Origin: Ruminococcus sp.
GTDB lineage: Bacteria > Bacillota > Clostridia > Oscillospirales > Ruminococcaceae
Length of the DNA stretch: 43,874 nt
Direction: 5' to 3'
Assembly: GCA_029055625.1 (NCBI GenBank)
Contig: JAIDCY010000058.1
Location: forward strand, 1 to 43,874
How positions within the stretch are numbered: the stretch's first letter is position 1; the number at the start of each line of letters is the position of its first letter. This document shows, one piece after another, positions 16,763 through 25,255 of this stretch. A program made the translations under genes and the position numbers. Below the pieces are notes generated by a model that ran no database searches, had not been told where the DNA came from, and saw only the letters and a list, made by a program, of their open reading frames with translations.

Positions 16763-16791
16763 ATTATATCACGTTTTCCGGTTTTTTTCAA
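16763..16791 (-). promoter_or_regulatory. Promoter of the 180-aa hypothetical gene
   Basis: TTGAAA at 16786-16791, 17-bp spacer, TATAAT at 16763-16768 with extended TGA. Confidence 0.8.
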
Positions 16792-16811
16792 GTATATTTT
16801 TAAATTAATTA

Positions 16812-16840
16812 TTGCACAAGCGTAAAATATGTGATATAAT
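16812..16840 (+). promoter_or_regulatory. Promoter of the AraC-type regulator
   Basis: TTGCAC at 16812-16817, 17-bp spacer, TATAAT at 16835-16840 with extended TGA; diverges from 16763-16791. Confidence 0.8.
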
Positions 16841-16863
16841 TATCCGAAATGGAGGTGTTGATT

Positions 16864-17580
16864 ATGTCCGAAGAATTTAATAATATCTTTATCCCACGTG
16901 AAGAAGATTTCAGCCATACGTCTTTTGACAGGGAAATTGCTTTCTATGAAAGTATATGTTCCGGTAATATGGAACTTGTACGAATTTTCATGAAACCGCT
17001 TTTTTGTGAGGGTTGCGGACTGCTGAGTGAAGACCCTTTGCGTAATCTGAAATATCATATAGTTGTACTCGCTGCCATGATTGCACGTTACTGTATAAAA
17101 GGTGGTATGTCGCCGGAAGAAGCATACAGCATGAGCGATTTCTATATCATGAAAACCGATAAAAGCAATACGGAAGCTGAAATACGTTCTATTCACATAG
17201 AAATGATTGAAGGTTATACAAAAAAAATGCGTCGCATCAAGAATGACGGTATTTTCTCTAAACAGATAATACGTGCCACAAACTATATAATGTCAAATAT
17301 AAACAACCGTATTCTGTTGCAGAACGTCGCAGAACATCTTAAACTAAGCCCGGCATATCTTTCAAGACTGTTCCGGCAGGAAACCGGTACTACTTTCAGC
17401 GAGTACGTCAACAGGCTGAAAATTGAAGAGGCTACAACTCTACTTATCCATACAGAGTTCACAGACCTTGAAATCAGTAATATGTTGGCTTACAGTTCAC
17501 AAAGCTACTTCATAAAGATTTTCAGGAAGTTTACCGGTACTACACCTAAAAAATACCGCTCCGGTTACTACATATTATAA
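16864..17580 (+). CDS. AraC-family transcriptional regulator
   Basis: The protein (238 aa) has a C-terminal AraC/XylS double helix-turn-helix: first helix pair with LQNVAEHLKLSPAYLSRLFR, second with DLEISNMLAYSSQSYFIKIF and the end motif KFTGTTPKKYR. The N-terminal 135 residues form an all-helical domain (IHIEMIEGYTKKMRRIK at its end), as in the YesN-like group without a cupin. The start is the ATG at 16864, which follows GGAGGTG; the in-frame ATG at 16849 is inside that site. It lies upstream of the cellulase gene in the same direction and is separated from it by the 202-bp tandem repeats, which are plausible binding sites; that link is inference. Confidence 0.92.
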   Translation: MSEEFNNIFIPREEDFSHTSFDREIAFYESICSGNMELVRIFMKPLFCEGCGLLSEDPLRNLKYHIVVLAAMIARYCIKGGMSPEEAYSMSDFYIMKTDKSNTEAEIRSIHIEMIEGYTKKMRRIKNDGIFSKQIIRATNYIMSNINNRILLQNVAEHLKLSPAYLSRLFRQETGTTFSEYVNRLKIEEATTLLIHTEFTDLEISNMLAYSSQSYFIKIFRKFTGTTPKKYRSGYYIL

Positions 17581-18184
17581 TGTCATAAAATTGTTATTGG
17601 TCTCGTAAATTCCCGGGGTAAGACAAAAAAACTGTACAAGATTTTACTATAATTACGTTCCGGACTTCCCGTAATCAGGGGTATTTCTGACGTATACCAC
17701 AAAATTTTACTCCGGAAGTGGTAATTTTAATGAAAATTCAAAATTTTAACATCTGATTTGCCGGAAAAACTGCTTTTTCAGATGTCATAATTTTGTCATG
17801 GGTATCGTCAAATCCCGGTGGTTTGTCTTAAAAACTGTACATATTTTTACCATTTCCGCCGTTGGAAGCCACCGACAGGAACAGGATTTTTACGCATACC
17901 ACAAAATTTTACTCTAAAACTGATAATTTTACTTAAAATTCAAATTTTTAACAGCTAATCCGTGGTGAAAACGTTGTATATGAATGTCATAATTTTATTA
18001 TGGGTATGTCAAAACCTCGGGGTCAGACAAAAAAACTGTACAAGATTTTACTATAATTATAATTCCGGTTGTTGCCGTCTATAAACAACCTGTCGTCTGA
18101 TTTAATATCACGAAATTACTATTTTTGTCATGAATCTTGTATATTTTTCCGCCGGAATACGTTAAAATTATAGTTATAAATATG
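17581..18184 (+). repeat. Tandem 202-bp direct repeats, two full copies and one partial, in the cellulase upstream region
   Basis: The gap between the AraC-type gene and the cellulase gene holds imperfect repeats with an exact 202-bp period: each starts with TGTCATAA (17581, 17783, 17985). Shared blocks include AGACAAAAAAACTGTACAAG at 17621 and 18025 (404 bp apart) and ATACCACAAAATTTTACTC in copies one and two. Copy three matches for about 85 bp and then diverges toward the promoter region. No ORF or RNA gene is seen here. The layout suggests repeated regulatory sites or a noncoding leader. Confidence 0.85.
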
Positions 18185-18204
18185 AACGGAGGTTTTTTAT
18201 AACC

Positions 18205-21200
18205 ATGAAGAAAAATTTTATTGCTTTTTTATCGGCACTCAGCGTTATGACGTCCGCCGTACCTTACGCTATGCCGGTATCTGCGGAAACATCTAATATT
18301 ATAGAAAATTCTACTTTCGATTCCGGTATTACCGGCTGGAGTACCTACAAGGAATCCGGCGGAGCTTGTACACTCGGTACGGAAGACGGTAAACTTGCCC
18401 TGAAAATAAGCAGTACCGGTAAATTAAGTTACGCCGTACAGGTTTGTTATGACATCATACCGCTTTATCAGAACGGTGTTTATCGTCTTAAATATGACAT
18501 CTCTTCAAGCGTCGACAGATACGTTGAGGGTATGATCCAGCAGAACGGCGGTACATATCAGGCTTACACATGGAAGGGTCTTGATCTTACTTCCGAACCG
18601 CAGACAGTTGATTATGAATTTACCATGGAAGCAGATACCGACATCATGGCGAAAATGGTATTTAATTGTGGCTTACAGGAAAAAGACGGCGGTGAACTGC
18701 CGGAGCATACAATATATATTGATAATGTATCTCTCGAATTAGTTGACGATTCCGCAGTTGATTACAGTGCTACACGTCCTTATGAACCGCAGATAATCAC
18801 CAATCAGGTGGGATATAAACCAGACAGCCGTAAAATTGCGGTAATCAGAAAAGCGGATGCGGTAAATACAAATGAATTTTCGGTTGTTAATGCTGATACA
18901 AATGAAGTCGTTTACACCGGTGTTGTTTCCGAATCAATGTATAATGCTCAGGCAGATGAAATAAATTACAAGGCTGATTTTTCAGCAATTACAACCCCTG
19001 GAAGATATTACGTATCATACGGCGAACTTGATGATTCATATGTTTTTGAAATCGGTGACGGCGTATACAATAACCTGCTCGACGACAGCATAAGAATGTT
19101 ATATCTCCAGCGTTGCGGTGTGGAAATCGAAGATGAAACGTTTGGTCATAAAGCCTGTCACGATACACTCGCTACCGTATACGGTACGGATAAAAAAATA
19201 GATGTCTCAGGCGGTTGGCATGATGCCGGAGATTACGGACGTTATGTAGTTCCTGCTGCGAAGGCAGTAGCGGATTTACTTTACGCATACGGTACTAACC
19301 CGTCTCTGTACAGCGATAATATCGGCATACCGGAAAGTAATAACGGCGTTCCTGATATTCTCGATGAGGCACGTTTTGAACTCGAATGGATGATGAAAAT
19401 GCAGGACGATAACGGCGGAGTACATCATAAGGTATCTTGCGAATCTTTCCCTGGTTACGTGATGCCGGAAAAAGAAACTCAACCTCTTATTGTTACCGAT
19501 ATTTCCACTACCGCCACCGCAGATTTCTGTGCATCTATGGCACTTGCCTATGAGTATTACAAAGATGTTGACAGTGCTTTTGCTGAAAAGTGTCTTGAAT
19601 GTGCTGAAAAGGCATGGGGATTCCTGAAAGAACACCCTGAATTTATCTTCAAGAATCCGGAAGATATTGTTACAGGAGATTACGGCGACAAGTACGACGT
19701 TGACGAGCGTTACTGGGCAGCCGCTCAGATGTACAGGGCTACAGGTGACGTAAGTTACATGGACGGAATTTCAGATACTACCGGTCTTGACTGGTCAACG
19801 GTAGGCGATTACGGTAATATCGCAATCCTTACTATGAAAGGTATCGACAAGGATTCCGACATCTACAACAAAGCTAAGAAAAATATAATAAGTCAGGCGG
19901 ATAAGTTCGTGAACATCTCCACAAGTACCGCATACGGTGTATCGCAGACTAAATTCAACTGGGGCAGTAATATGACCATCGCTAACTCGGGAATAGTTCT
20001 CGGGCTTGCGTATCAGCTTACCAGCGAGGAAAAATATATCAACGGTGCAAACGCTCAGCTTGATTATCTGCTTGGCGTAAATCCTGTAGGTGAGTGCTTC
20101 GTGACAGGTTACGGTACGGTATCGCCGGAAAATCCACACCACAGACCGTCCATGGCACAGAATCAGGCTATGAAGGGTATGCTGGTAGGTGGTGTAAACT
20201 CCGCACTTGAAGACAGTGCCGCTAAGGCATACTGTAAAGGTTTACCGGCTGCGAAGTGTTACGTTGATAACTCAGAAAGCTATTCCACCAATGAAATTAC
20301 TATATACTGGAACTCACCGCTTACGTATCTTATTTCACTTACGGAAGAATCCGGAAACTCCGGAAATACTGACGGTATCCTGTGGGGGGATGCTGACTGC
20401 AACGGTAACGTTAATCTGTCAGATGCCGTACTTATTATGCAGTCTATCGCTAATCCTGACAAGTACACACTTTCCGGACAGGGCGAAATAAATGCTGACG
20501 TATACAATAACGGCGACGGCATAACTCCTATGGACGCTCTTTCAATTCAGAAAGTAATGATTGACCTCATTAAACAGAGTGATTTACCGGAATCCTATAT
20601 GGACGATAACAAACCTGCACAGACTACCACGACAACTACCGCAAAGCCTGCTACTACAACAACTACTGTAACCATACTGGAAAGCGGTACAGGTATAAAG
20701 GATTACGGTACGCCTATGAATGATAAGGCTTCTGTTGTGGCGGATTTCCGTAAGGGTGAAACTCCTGTATTCTTTGCCTCCGACGGCTGGACTAACGGTA
20801 GCTGTTTTGATTGCGGTTGGTATAAGGAAAATACTTCTTTCGACGGTGGCGTACTGAATCTGACTATCGACAAAGACAAGACCGGTAAATATAATTATTC
20901 CGGTGCGGAGTACAGAACAGCAGATTTCTACAGTTACGGCTACTATGAAACCTCTATGCAGGCTATAAAAAATGATGGTGTTGTATCGTCGTTCTTTACA
21001 TATACAGGACCGTCCGACGATAACCCCTGGGATGAGATAGACATTGAAATTCTCGGAAAAGATACTACTAAAGTACAGTTCAACTACTACACAGACGGTA
21101 CAGGTAATCACGAGTTCATGTATGACCTCGGATTTGATGCATCGGAAGGCTTCCATACATACGGCTTCGACTGGCAGAAAGACCATATAACATGGTACGT

Positions 21201-21363
21201 TGACGGAAAAGCGGTATATACTGCTAAGGATAATATACCGTCCACACCTGGTAAGATTATGATGAACGCCTGGAATGGTATTGGTGTTGACGAATGGCTC
21301 AAACCTTTTGACGGAAATACTCCGCTGACCGCTCGCTATCAGTGGGTGACATACAATAAATAA
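18205..21363 (+). CDS. Secreted bifunctional cellulosomal enzyme: CBM-GH9-dockerin-GH16
   Basis: A 1052-aa exported enzyme. Residues 1-27 are a signal peptide (cut after PVSA). Residues 28-185 resemble a family 4/9 carbohydrate-binding module. Residues 193-285 are the Ig-like domain that precedes GH9, and 287-715 the GH9 endoglucanase with D340 and D343 ([13 protein letters not shown]), the HHRPS motif at 645-649 and the acid E697 (NEITIYWN). Residues 727-795 are a type I dockerin with two calcium loops ([34 protein letters not shown]). After a Thr-rich linker (807-824) comes a GH16 lichenase with E944 and E948 in DEIDIEILG. The central dockerin linking two catalytic domains recalls R. flavefaciens XynD. 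It would act on cellulose and mixed-linkage beta-glucan while docked to scaffoldin. Start has GGAGG upstream. Confidence 0.96.
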   Translation: MKKNFIAFLSALSVMTSAVPYAMPVSAETSNIIENSTFDSGITGWSTYKESGGACTLGTEDGKLALKISSTGKLSYAVQVCYDIIPLYQNGVYRLKYDISSSVDRYVEGMIQQNGGTYQAYTWKGLDLTSEPQTVDYEFTMEADTDIMAKMVFNCGLQEKDGGELPEHTIYIDNVSLELVDDSAVDYSATRPYEPQIITNQVGYKPDSRKIAVIRKADAVNTNEFSVVNADTNEVVYTGVVSESMYNAQADEINYKADFSAITTPGRYYVSYGELDDSYVFEIGDGVYNNLLDDSIRMLYLQRCGVEIEDETFGHKACHDTLATVYGTDKKIDVSGGWHDAGDYGRYVVPAAKAVADLLYAYGTNPSLYSDNIGIPESNNGVPDILDEARFELEWMMKMQDDNGGVHHKVSCESFPGYVMPEKETQPLIVTDISTTATADFCASMALAYEYYKDVDSAFAEKCLECAEKAWGFLKEHPEFIFKNPEDIVTGDYGDKYDVDERYWAAAQMYRATGDVSYMDGISDTTGLDWSTVGDYGNIAILTMKGIDKDSDIYNKAKKNIISQADKFVNISTSTAYGVSQTKFNWGSNMTIANSGIVLGLAYQLTSEEKYINGANAQLDYLLGVNPVGECFVTGYGTVSPENPHHRPSMAQNQAMKGMLVGGVNSALEDSAAKAYCKGLPAAKCYVDNSESYSTNEITIYWNSPLTYLISLTEESGNSGNTDGILWGDADCNGNVNLSDAVLIMQSIANPDKYTLSGQGEINADVYNNGDGITPMDALSIQKVMIDLIKQSDLPESYMDDNKPAQTTTTTTAKPATTTTTVTILESGTGIKDYGTPMNDKASVVADFRKGETPVFFASDGWTNGSCFDCGWYKENTSFDGGVLNLTIDKDKTGKYNYSGAEYRTADFYSYGYYETSMQAIKNDGVVSSFFTYTGPSDDNPWDEIDIEILGKDTTKVQFNYYTDGTGNHEFMYDLGFDASEGFHTYGFDWQKDHITWYVDGKAVYTAKDNIPSTPGKIMMNAWNGIGVDEWLKPFDGNTPLTARYQWVTYNK

Positions 21364-21374
21364 TTAATAATAAT

Positions 21375-21412
21375 CGGAGACGGTAGAAAATAACTATTGT
21401 CTCCGTTTTTTT
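21375..21412 (+). terminator. Terminator of the GH9-GH16 gene
   Basis: CGGAGAC / GTCTCCG stem, which can extend by GTAG/CTAT inside, followed by seven T. Confidence 0.9.
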
Positions 21413-21445
21413 CAGCTATTTACAAACTCACAGGCGAAACGCAAA

Positions 21446-21480
21446 AATTATGCATTATGCATTATAAATTATAAATTGTT
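21446..21480. repeat. AT-rich palindromic intergenic repeat
   Basis: Alternating ATTATGCATTATGCATTATA and AAATTATAAATT units between the terminator of the cellulase gene and the lipoprotein gene. Confidence 0.5.
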
Positions 21481-21570
21481 TTGTGCAGATATACAAAAAA
21501 ATTTTAATCTTAAACTTTTTACCGGTCAGTAATCACTTACTTGTAAAAAGCAATGAAAGGTTGTATGTTT

Positions 21571-23754
21571 ATGGGAATTAAAAATTTAATAATCGGACTG
21601 CTTGCGGTGATGTGTATGTTCACGTCATGCGATAACAAAACAAAAAAACCTGCTCCGGAAGTTCCGGAAGTGAAAGTCATGGGTTACAGACCGGCTGAAA
21701 TACGTCTCACTGACGACTTTGAAAGGGTTATATCCCTTGATACAAATGTAGGAGATGTCTATATTTTCGGACAGCTTAAAAGCGGTGGTTATTCCGGATA
21801 TACTACAGACAGTACTTTCAGTGAGTACGAAAGTTTCAGCTTTATTCCGCAGGAAAACGAAACAGTAATTACATCTGCTATACTGCCGTTCGGTAAAAAG
21901 GCGGTTCTGACGTATCTTGACGGTAAAAATTTACTGTATGTGTACGGTAAAGACGGTCTTCTGATAACCGAAGTTAATTTAGGTACTATTACCGACAGTC
22001 CGGACGTAAAGGTAAACATTTTACCATACGGCAGAACGAATTATATTATCAACGTCGATAACAAACGCCTGATACTCGCTAACAGTATCGGTATTGTCTC
22101 GGATATTCAGACCGACGGCGATATTACAGGCTTTTCACGTGGTGCAAACAGTACGGTAAAATGTTTCATAAAAGACAGTAATTCAGAGTATATAGCAGAT
22201 ATAGATATTGATTCCGCAACACTTACTGATAAAAAACAGATTGTTACCGATTCCGTGGCGTACGCTTCCTGCATGAGCGAAAAATATTCCTGTATAAGCG
22301 TTACGGACGGTGGGATTTATGGTATCAGTGACAACACCGTAAAGAAGATTACCGACTTCGCAAACATGAGTTTCAAGCCCTCTGAGGTCTCCGATATTGT
22401 CGAAACTTCCGACGGCAATTACGCTGTGAACGTCGGCGGAACGGTTTATTTTATCACAGAAAACAATATTAAAGAAGTTTCCGCTGAAAAAATAATATGG
22501 GTGGGTAAGTATCAATATGGTGGGTCAGACCTTGACAGATATATGAAATCGTTTAACGAATCTCAGGACGAATACGAAATCAGATACAGGACATACAAAG
22601 GATACAACAGTGATGCCCTCTATACAGACGTTATCAGCGGAAACGCTCCGGATATTATACCGTTCGATTCAGGTACACCGCTTGCAAGTTACGGTAAAAA
22701 AGACGGTCTTTTCACTGATTTATACCAGTTCCTCGACGATGACCCCGATTTATCCCGTGATGACTTTCTGCCGAATATACTGAACGGTCTTGAGCGTGAC
22801 GGAAAATTATATCAGATTGGTTCGGAGTTCACATTAAGTACGATAACGGCAGGTAAAGATGACGGCATACCGGAAAACTGGACTCTCGACGATATGATAA
22901 GAATTTATGAAAATCCACCGGAAAATAAAAGTCTTTTTCCGCTTATTAAAATGGACAGTATAAGATTACATCTGTTTAACACTTATTTTGACGAATCAAT
23001 GTATATAGATTACAATAATGCGGAATGTCATTTTGATTCGCCGGATTTCATAAGGGCTATCGAATTTTTCCAGAATAACAAAATAGGTCGCACGTTTGCG
23101 GAATATAATAAGTTATCACATCAGGAATTAGTTATGATTCCGGAAGAGGAAATCGGAAAAAGTTCTATTCTGTCTTCATATCCTACCACTATATACAATG
23201 CTGAAAGTCTTTTCGATAATGCAAGGTTAAATGATGCGGAAGTATGGGCTGGATACGTCAGCGACGGTACCAAAAGCGGTACTCATATTAAAATGGATAT
23301 TATGTACGGTATCAGTGCAACATCGCCATATAAAGACGGTGCGTGGGAGTTCCTGAAAACTATTTTTTCAGACTATTCTTCTACTTTCATAGGTGATAAT
23401 GGAATTACTCATCATTATTTAATGTGTTTTCCAGTAATTGAAAAGTATTTTGACGAATCAATTGAAGTATTTTCCCGTGATAACGTCTATGTTGACTACG
23501 AAACCGGCAAGACCGTAATAGAAAAACGCAAGAATATTGCCGGTGACAAGGAACTTGAAAACTTTACGCCGGAAGAAGTACAGTACTACAAAGACAAGAT
23601 AAAATCCGCAAGTGTAGTACCTGATGATTATAATATAAGTACAATTGTATATGAAGAATTAGAAGATTATTTTGAAAATGACGGCGACGCACAGAAAACA
23701 GCGGAAACTATTCAGGAAAAAGTTACGGAATACCTCAACGAGCGGTACAATTAA
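21571..23754 (+). CDS. Lipoprotein with N-terminal propeller-like region and C-terminal extracellular solute-binding domain
   Basis: The protein (727 aa) has a lipoprotein signal peptide ending FTSC, so it is anchored outside the membrane. Residues about 45-310 are repeated beta-strand segments with alternating turns (GDVYIFGQL, TDFANMSFKPSEVSDIVETS), as in a beta-propeller. From about 315 on it resembles family 1 solute-binding proteins: LDRYMKSFNESQDEYEIRYR, SGNAPDIIPFDSG, DLYQFLDDDPDLSRDDFLPN, ITAGKDDGIPENWTLDDMI. Sugar-type ligands fit the location next to a cellulase, but no ABC permease follows; it could instead sense sugar. The ATG at 21571 is preferred because AAAGG lies about 10 nt upstream. 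Such propeller/binding fusions occur in Ruminococcaceae; the ligand is unknown. Confidence 0.8.
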   Translation: MGIKNLIIGLLAVMCMFTSCDNKTKKPAPEVPEVKVMGYRPAEIRLTDDFERVISLDTNVGDVYIFGQLKSGGYSGYTTDSTFSEYESFSFIPQENETVITSAILPFGKKAVLTYLDGKNLLYVYGKDGLLITEVNLGTITDSPDVKVNILPYGRTNYIINVDNKRLILANSIGIVSDIQTDGDITGFSRGANSTVKCFIKDSNSEYIADIDIDSATLTDKKQIVTDSVAYASCMSEKYSCISVTDGGIYGISDNTVKKITDFANMSFKPSEVSDIVETSDGNYAVNVGGTVYFITENNIKEVSAEKIIWVGKYQYGGSDLDRYMKSFNESQDEYEIRYRTYKGYNSDALYTDVISGNAPDIIPFDSGTPLASYGKKDGLFTDLYQFLDDDPDLSRDDFLPNILNGLERDGKLYQIGSEFTLSTITAGKDDGIPENWTLDDMIRIYENPPENKSLFPLIKMDSIRLHLFNTYFDESMYIDYNNAECHFDSPDFIRAIEFFQNNKIGRTFAEYNKLSHQELVMIPEEEIGKSSILSSYPTTIYNAESLFDNARLNDAEVWAGYVSDGTKSGTHIKMDIMYGISATSPYKDGAWEFLKTIFSDYSSTFIGDNGITHHYLMCFPVIEKYFDESIEVFSRDNVYVDYETGKTVIEKRKNIAGDKELENFTPEEVQYYKDKIKSASVVPDDYNISTIVYEELEDYFENDGDAQKTAETIQEKVTEYLNERYN

Positions 23755-23776
23755 GAATTAACAATTTCAGATTAAG

Positions 23777-23812
23777 AAAAGCAGAATCGGAATATTACCG
23801 GCTCTGCTTTTT
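23777..23812. terminator. Terminator between convergent lipoprotein genes
   Basis: AAAAGCAGA / TCTGCTTTTT with an inner CGG/CCG pair block. The flanking A-run and T-run allow use in both directions. Confidence 0.8.
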
Positions 23813-23824
23813 AATTATTAATTA

Positions 23825-24592
23825 TCAATTATTAATTATAATGACCTGGCTTGAAAGTGCATAACTCTGTGTGAAATCCACAAGTTCCTGACGTTCCGGC
23901 GTTATTGATATACCCGCAACTCCTATATCCGCCTCATCAAAGCCGATAGCTGTTATTATTGAACTGAAATCCATATCTGTTATTTTCAGTTCCATTTCTA
24001 AAATATCACAGATAGCGTTTGCCATATCGACATCAAACCCGATTATTTCACCGTTTACCTCATCCTCATACGGTGGGAAATCCGCATTTGTAGCCATTAC
24101 AAGAACTCCGTTTCTTGTAACGTCTTCCGGCTGGTACGGGATATTGTCCGGATTTTCACCTATCCAGTGTTTAGATATTTCCGTGATAGTACCGTCACGC
24201 TTTAACTGATTTATCGCTTCGTCGAGTTTATCCCCTAACTCTTTGTTGCCCTTTTTATATGCTATGGCGTACTCCTCTTCGCTGAACGGTTCGGAAAGTA
24301 TCGTGAGATTATCGTAATTGCTTACTATCGCTTCCGCCGTGAGTTCGTCGAGTATTACCGCATCTACTTTTTTTTCTGCGAGTGCCTTGATAGTCTCGGA
24401 AGCGTTTCTGTATTTCTCTACGGTCGCACCGTCTATATCCTTAGCGAGTTTGTAACCTGTAGTTCCTATCTGCGTACCGATAATTTTTCCTGTAAGGTCA
24501 CCTGCTCCGGAAATAGTCTGATTATTGGTTTTTCCGCAACCACACGACAATATAAACGCTATCACTGCAAATATACTCAAAAATTTTTTCAT
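23825..24592 (-). CDS. Amino-acid-type solute-binding lipoprotein with circularly permuted domain order
   Basis: A 255-aa lipoprotein (signal to C17 or C19 in ILSCGCG). The family 3 (polar amino acid) binding fold is normally read as lobe 1 first half, lobe 2, lobe 1 end. Here the usual second half comes first: DLTGKIIGTQIGTTGYKLAK, SETIKALAEKKVDAVILDE, LDEAINQLKRDGTITEISKHW (residues 32-144). The usual first half follows: NGVLVMATNADFPPYEDEVN, IIGFDVDMANAICDILEMEL, DIGVAGISITPERQELVDFT, ending SQVIIINN (161-255). Total length equals one complete protein and both natural ends are present once, so this is a circular permutation and not a truncation. No permease or ATPase gene is adjacent. A consensus promoter lies upstream. 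Confidence 0.9.
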   Translation of the reverse strand: MKKFLSIFAVIAFILSCGCGKTNNQTISGAGDLTGKIIGTQIGTTGYKLAKDIDGATVEKYRNASETIKALAEKKVDAVILDELTAEAIVSNYDNLTILSEPFSEEEYAIAYKKGNKELGDKLDEAINQLKRDGTITEISKHWIGENPDNIPYQPEDVTRNGVLVMATNADFPPYEDEVNGEIIGFDVDMANAICDILEMELKITDMDFSSIITAIGFDEADIGVAGISITPERQELVDFTQSYALSSQVIIINN

Positions 24593-24608
24593 AAAATTCC
24601 CTCTTTTT

Positions 24609-24642
24609 TAATTATGAATTATGCATTATAAATTATACATTA
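24609..24642. repeat. AT-rich repeat overlapping a promoter
   Basis: ATTATGAATTATGCATTATA and following AAATTATACATTAA cover the -10 box of the permuted binding-protein gene. Confidence 0.45.
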
Positions 24643-24661
24643 AAAAATATTTGTCTGTCAA
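24632..24661 (-). promoter_or_regulatory. Promoter of the permuted binding-protein gene
   Basis: TTGACA at 24656-24661, 18-bp spacer, TATAAT at 24632-24637. Confidence 0.75.
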
Positions 24662-24756
24662 GTGGTTTTCCGAAAATTTTCTGCAATTATCAATTATGAA
24701 TTTTTCACTGATTTATCATATCGCTGACCTGTATTTTACACATACCAGTATTAATA

Positions 24757-24777
24757 TTATCTAACCCGGTTAAATAA
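24757..24777. promoter_or_regulatory. Palindromic operator, probable MarR-type binding site
   Basis: A 21-bp inverted repeat with arms TTATCTAACC and GGTTAAATAA (9 of 10 positions matched) centred at 24767, 15 nt before the regulator's start codon. This size and place fit autoregulation by the MarR protein that follows. Confidence 0.65.
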
Positions 24778-24791
24778 AAGGAGGAATTTTT

Positions 24792-25235
24792 ATGGCAGAC
24801 CGTGAATATGTTTTGAACGTCATGCAGAGGCTTCATCACAAACCTCCTGATGACGTTTCAAGAAAATTCAGTGACGATAACGCCGGTATCGCCTGTATGC
24901 TGAAGTATCTTTACGACGCTGAAAATCCGGTATCCGCAGGTGAAATAAGCCGGTTCATGAGTGTCAGTACCGCAAGGGTTTCCGTATTACTCAGGAAAAT
25001 GTACGAAAAAGGATATATACTCCGTGACAGCTGTTCAGAAGATGCACGCCGTCTTATGATTTCGCTGTCCGGTACGGGTAAGGCGGAATTTCTGCGACGT
25101 CAGGAGAAAATGATTGAAACATTCAGTCTGATTATTGACCGTATCGGCAGGGAACGTATGGAAGATTTTATTACCGTCTCCAACGAGATACGGGAAATTG
25201 TATCTGCGGAAATCAAAAAAGAAATCAATAAATAA
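24792..25235 (+). CDS. MarR-family transcriptional regulator
   Basis: A 147-aa winged-helix protein: the recognition helix lies in SAGEISRFMSVSTARVSVLLRKMYEKGYI and the wing in DSCSEDARRLMISLSGTGKAEF, the typical MarR D-x-R-x-x-x-x-x-LT pattern in slightly changed form. MarR proteins usually repress an adjacent transporter and let go on binding a toxic ligand. It is the first gene of a three-gene unit with two ABC exporter subunits (20-nt gap to the next). A strong AAAGGAGG site precedes the start, and a palindromic operator lies just upstream. Confidence 0.93.
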   Translation: MADREYVLNVMQRLHHKPPDDVSRKFSDDNAGIACMLKYLYDAENPVSAGEISRFMSVSTARVSVLLRKMYEKGYILRDSCSEDARRLMISLSGTGKAEFLRRQEKMIETFSLIIDRIGRERMEDFITVSNEIREIVSAEIKKEINK

Positions 25236-25255
25236 AGAAAGGTGGTAATTTTTTT

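Noticed and set aside
17581-18184. CRISPR-like array
   Set aside because: Repeat period is 202 bp with similarity spread over the whole unit; there are no short identical repeats with unique spacers and no cas genes.
20584-21186. Minus-strand 200-aa open frame inside the GH16 region
   Set aside because: Shadow of the GH16 domain, whose catalytic motif fixes the plus-strand frame.
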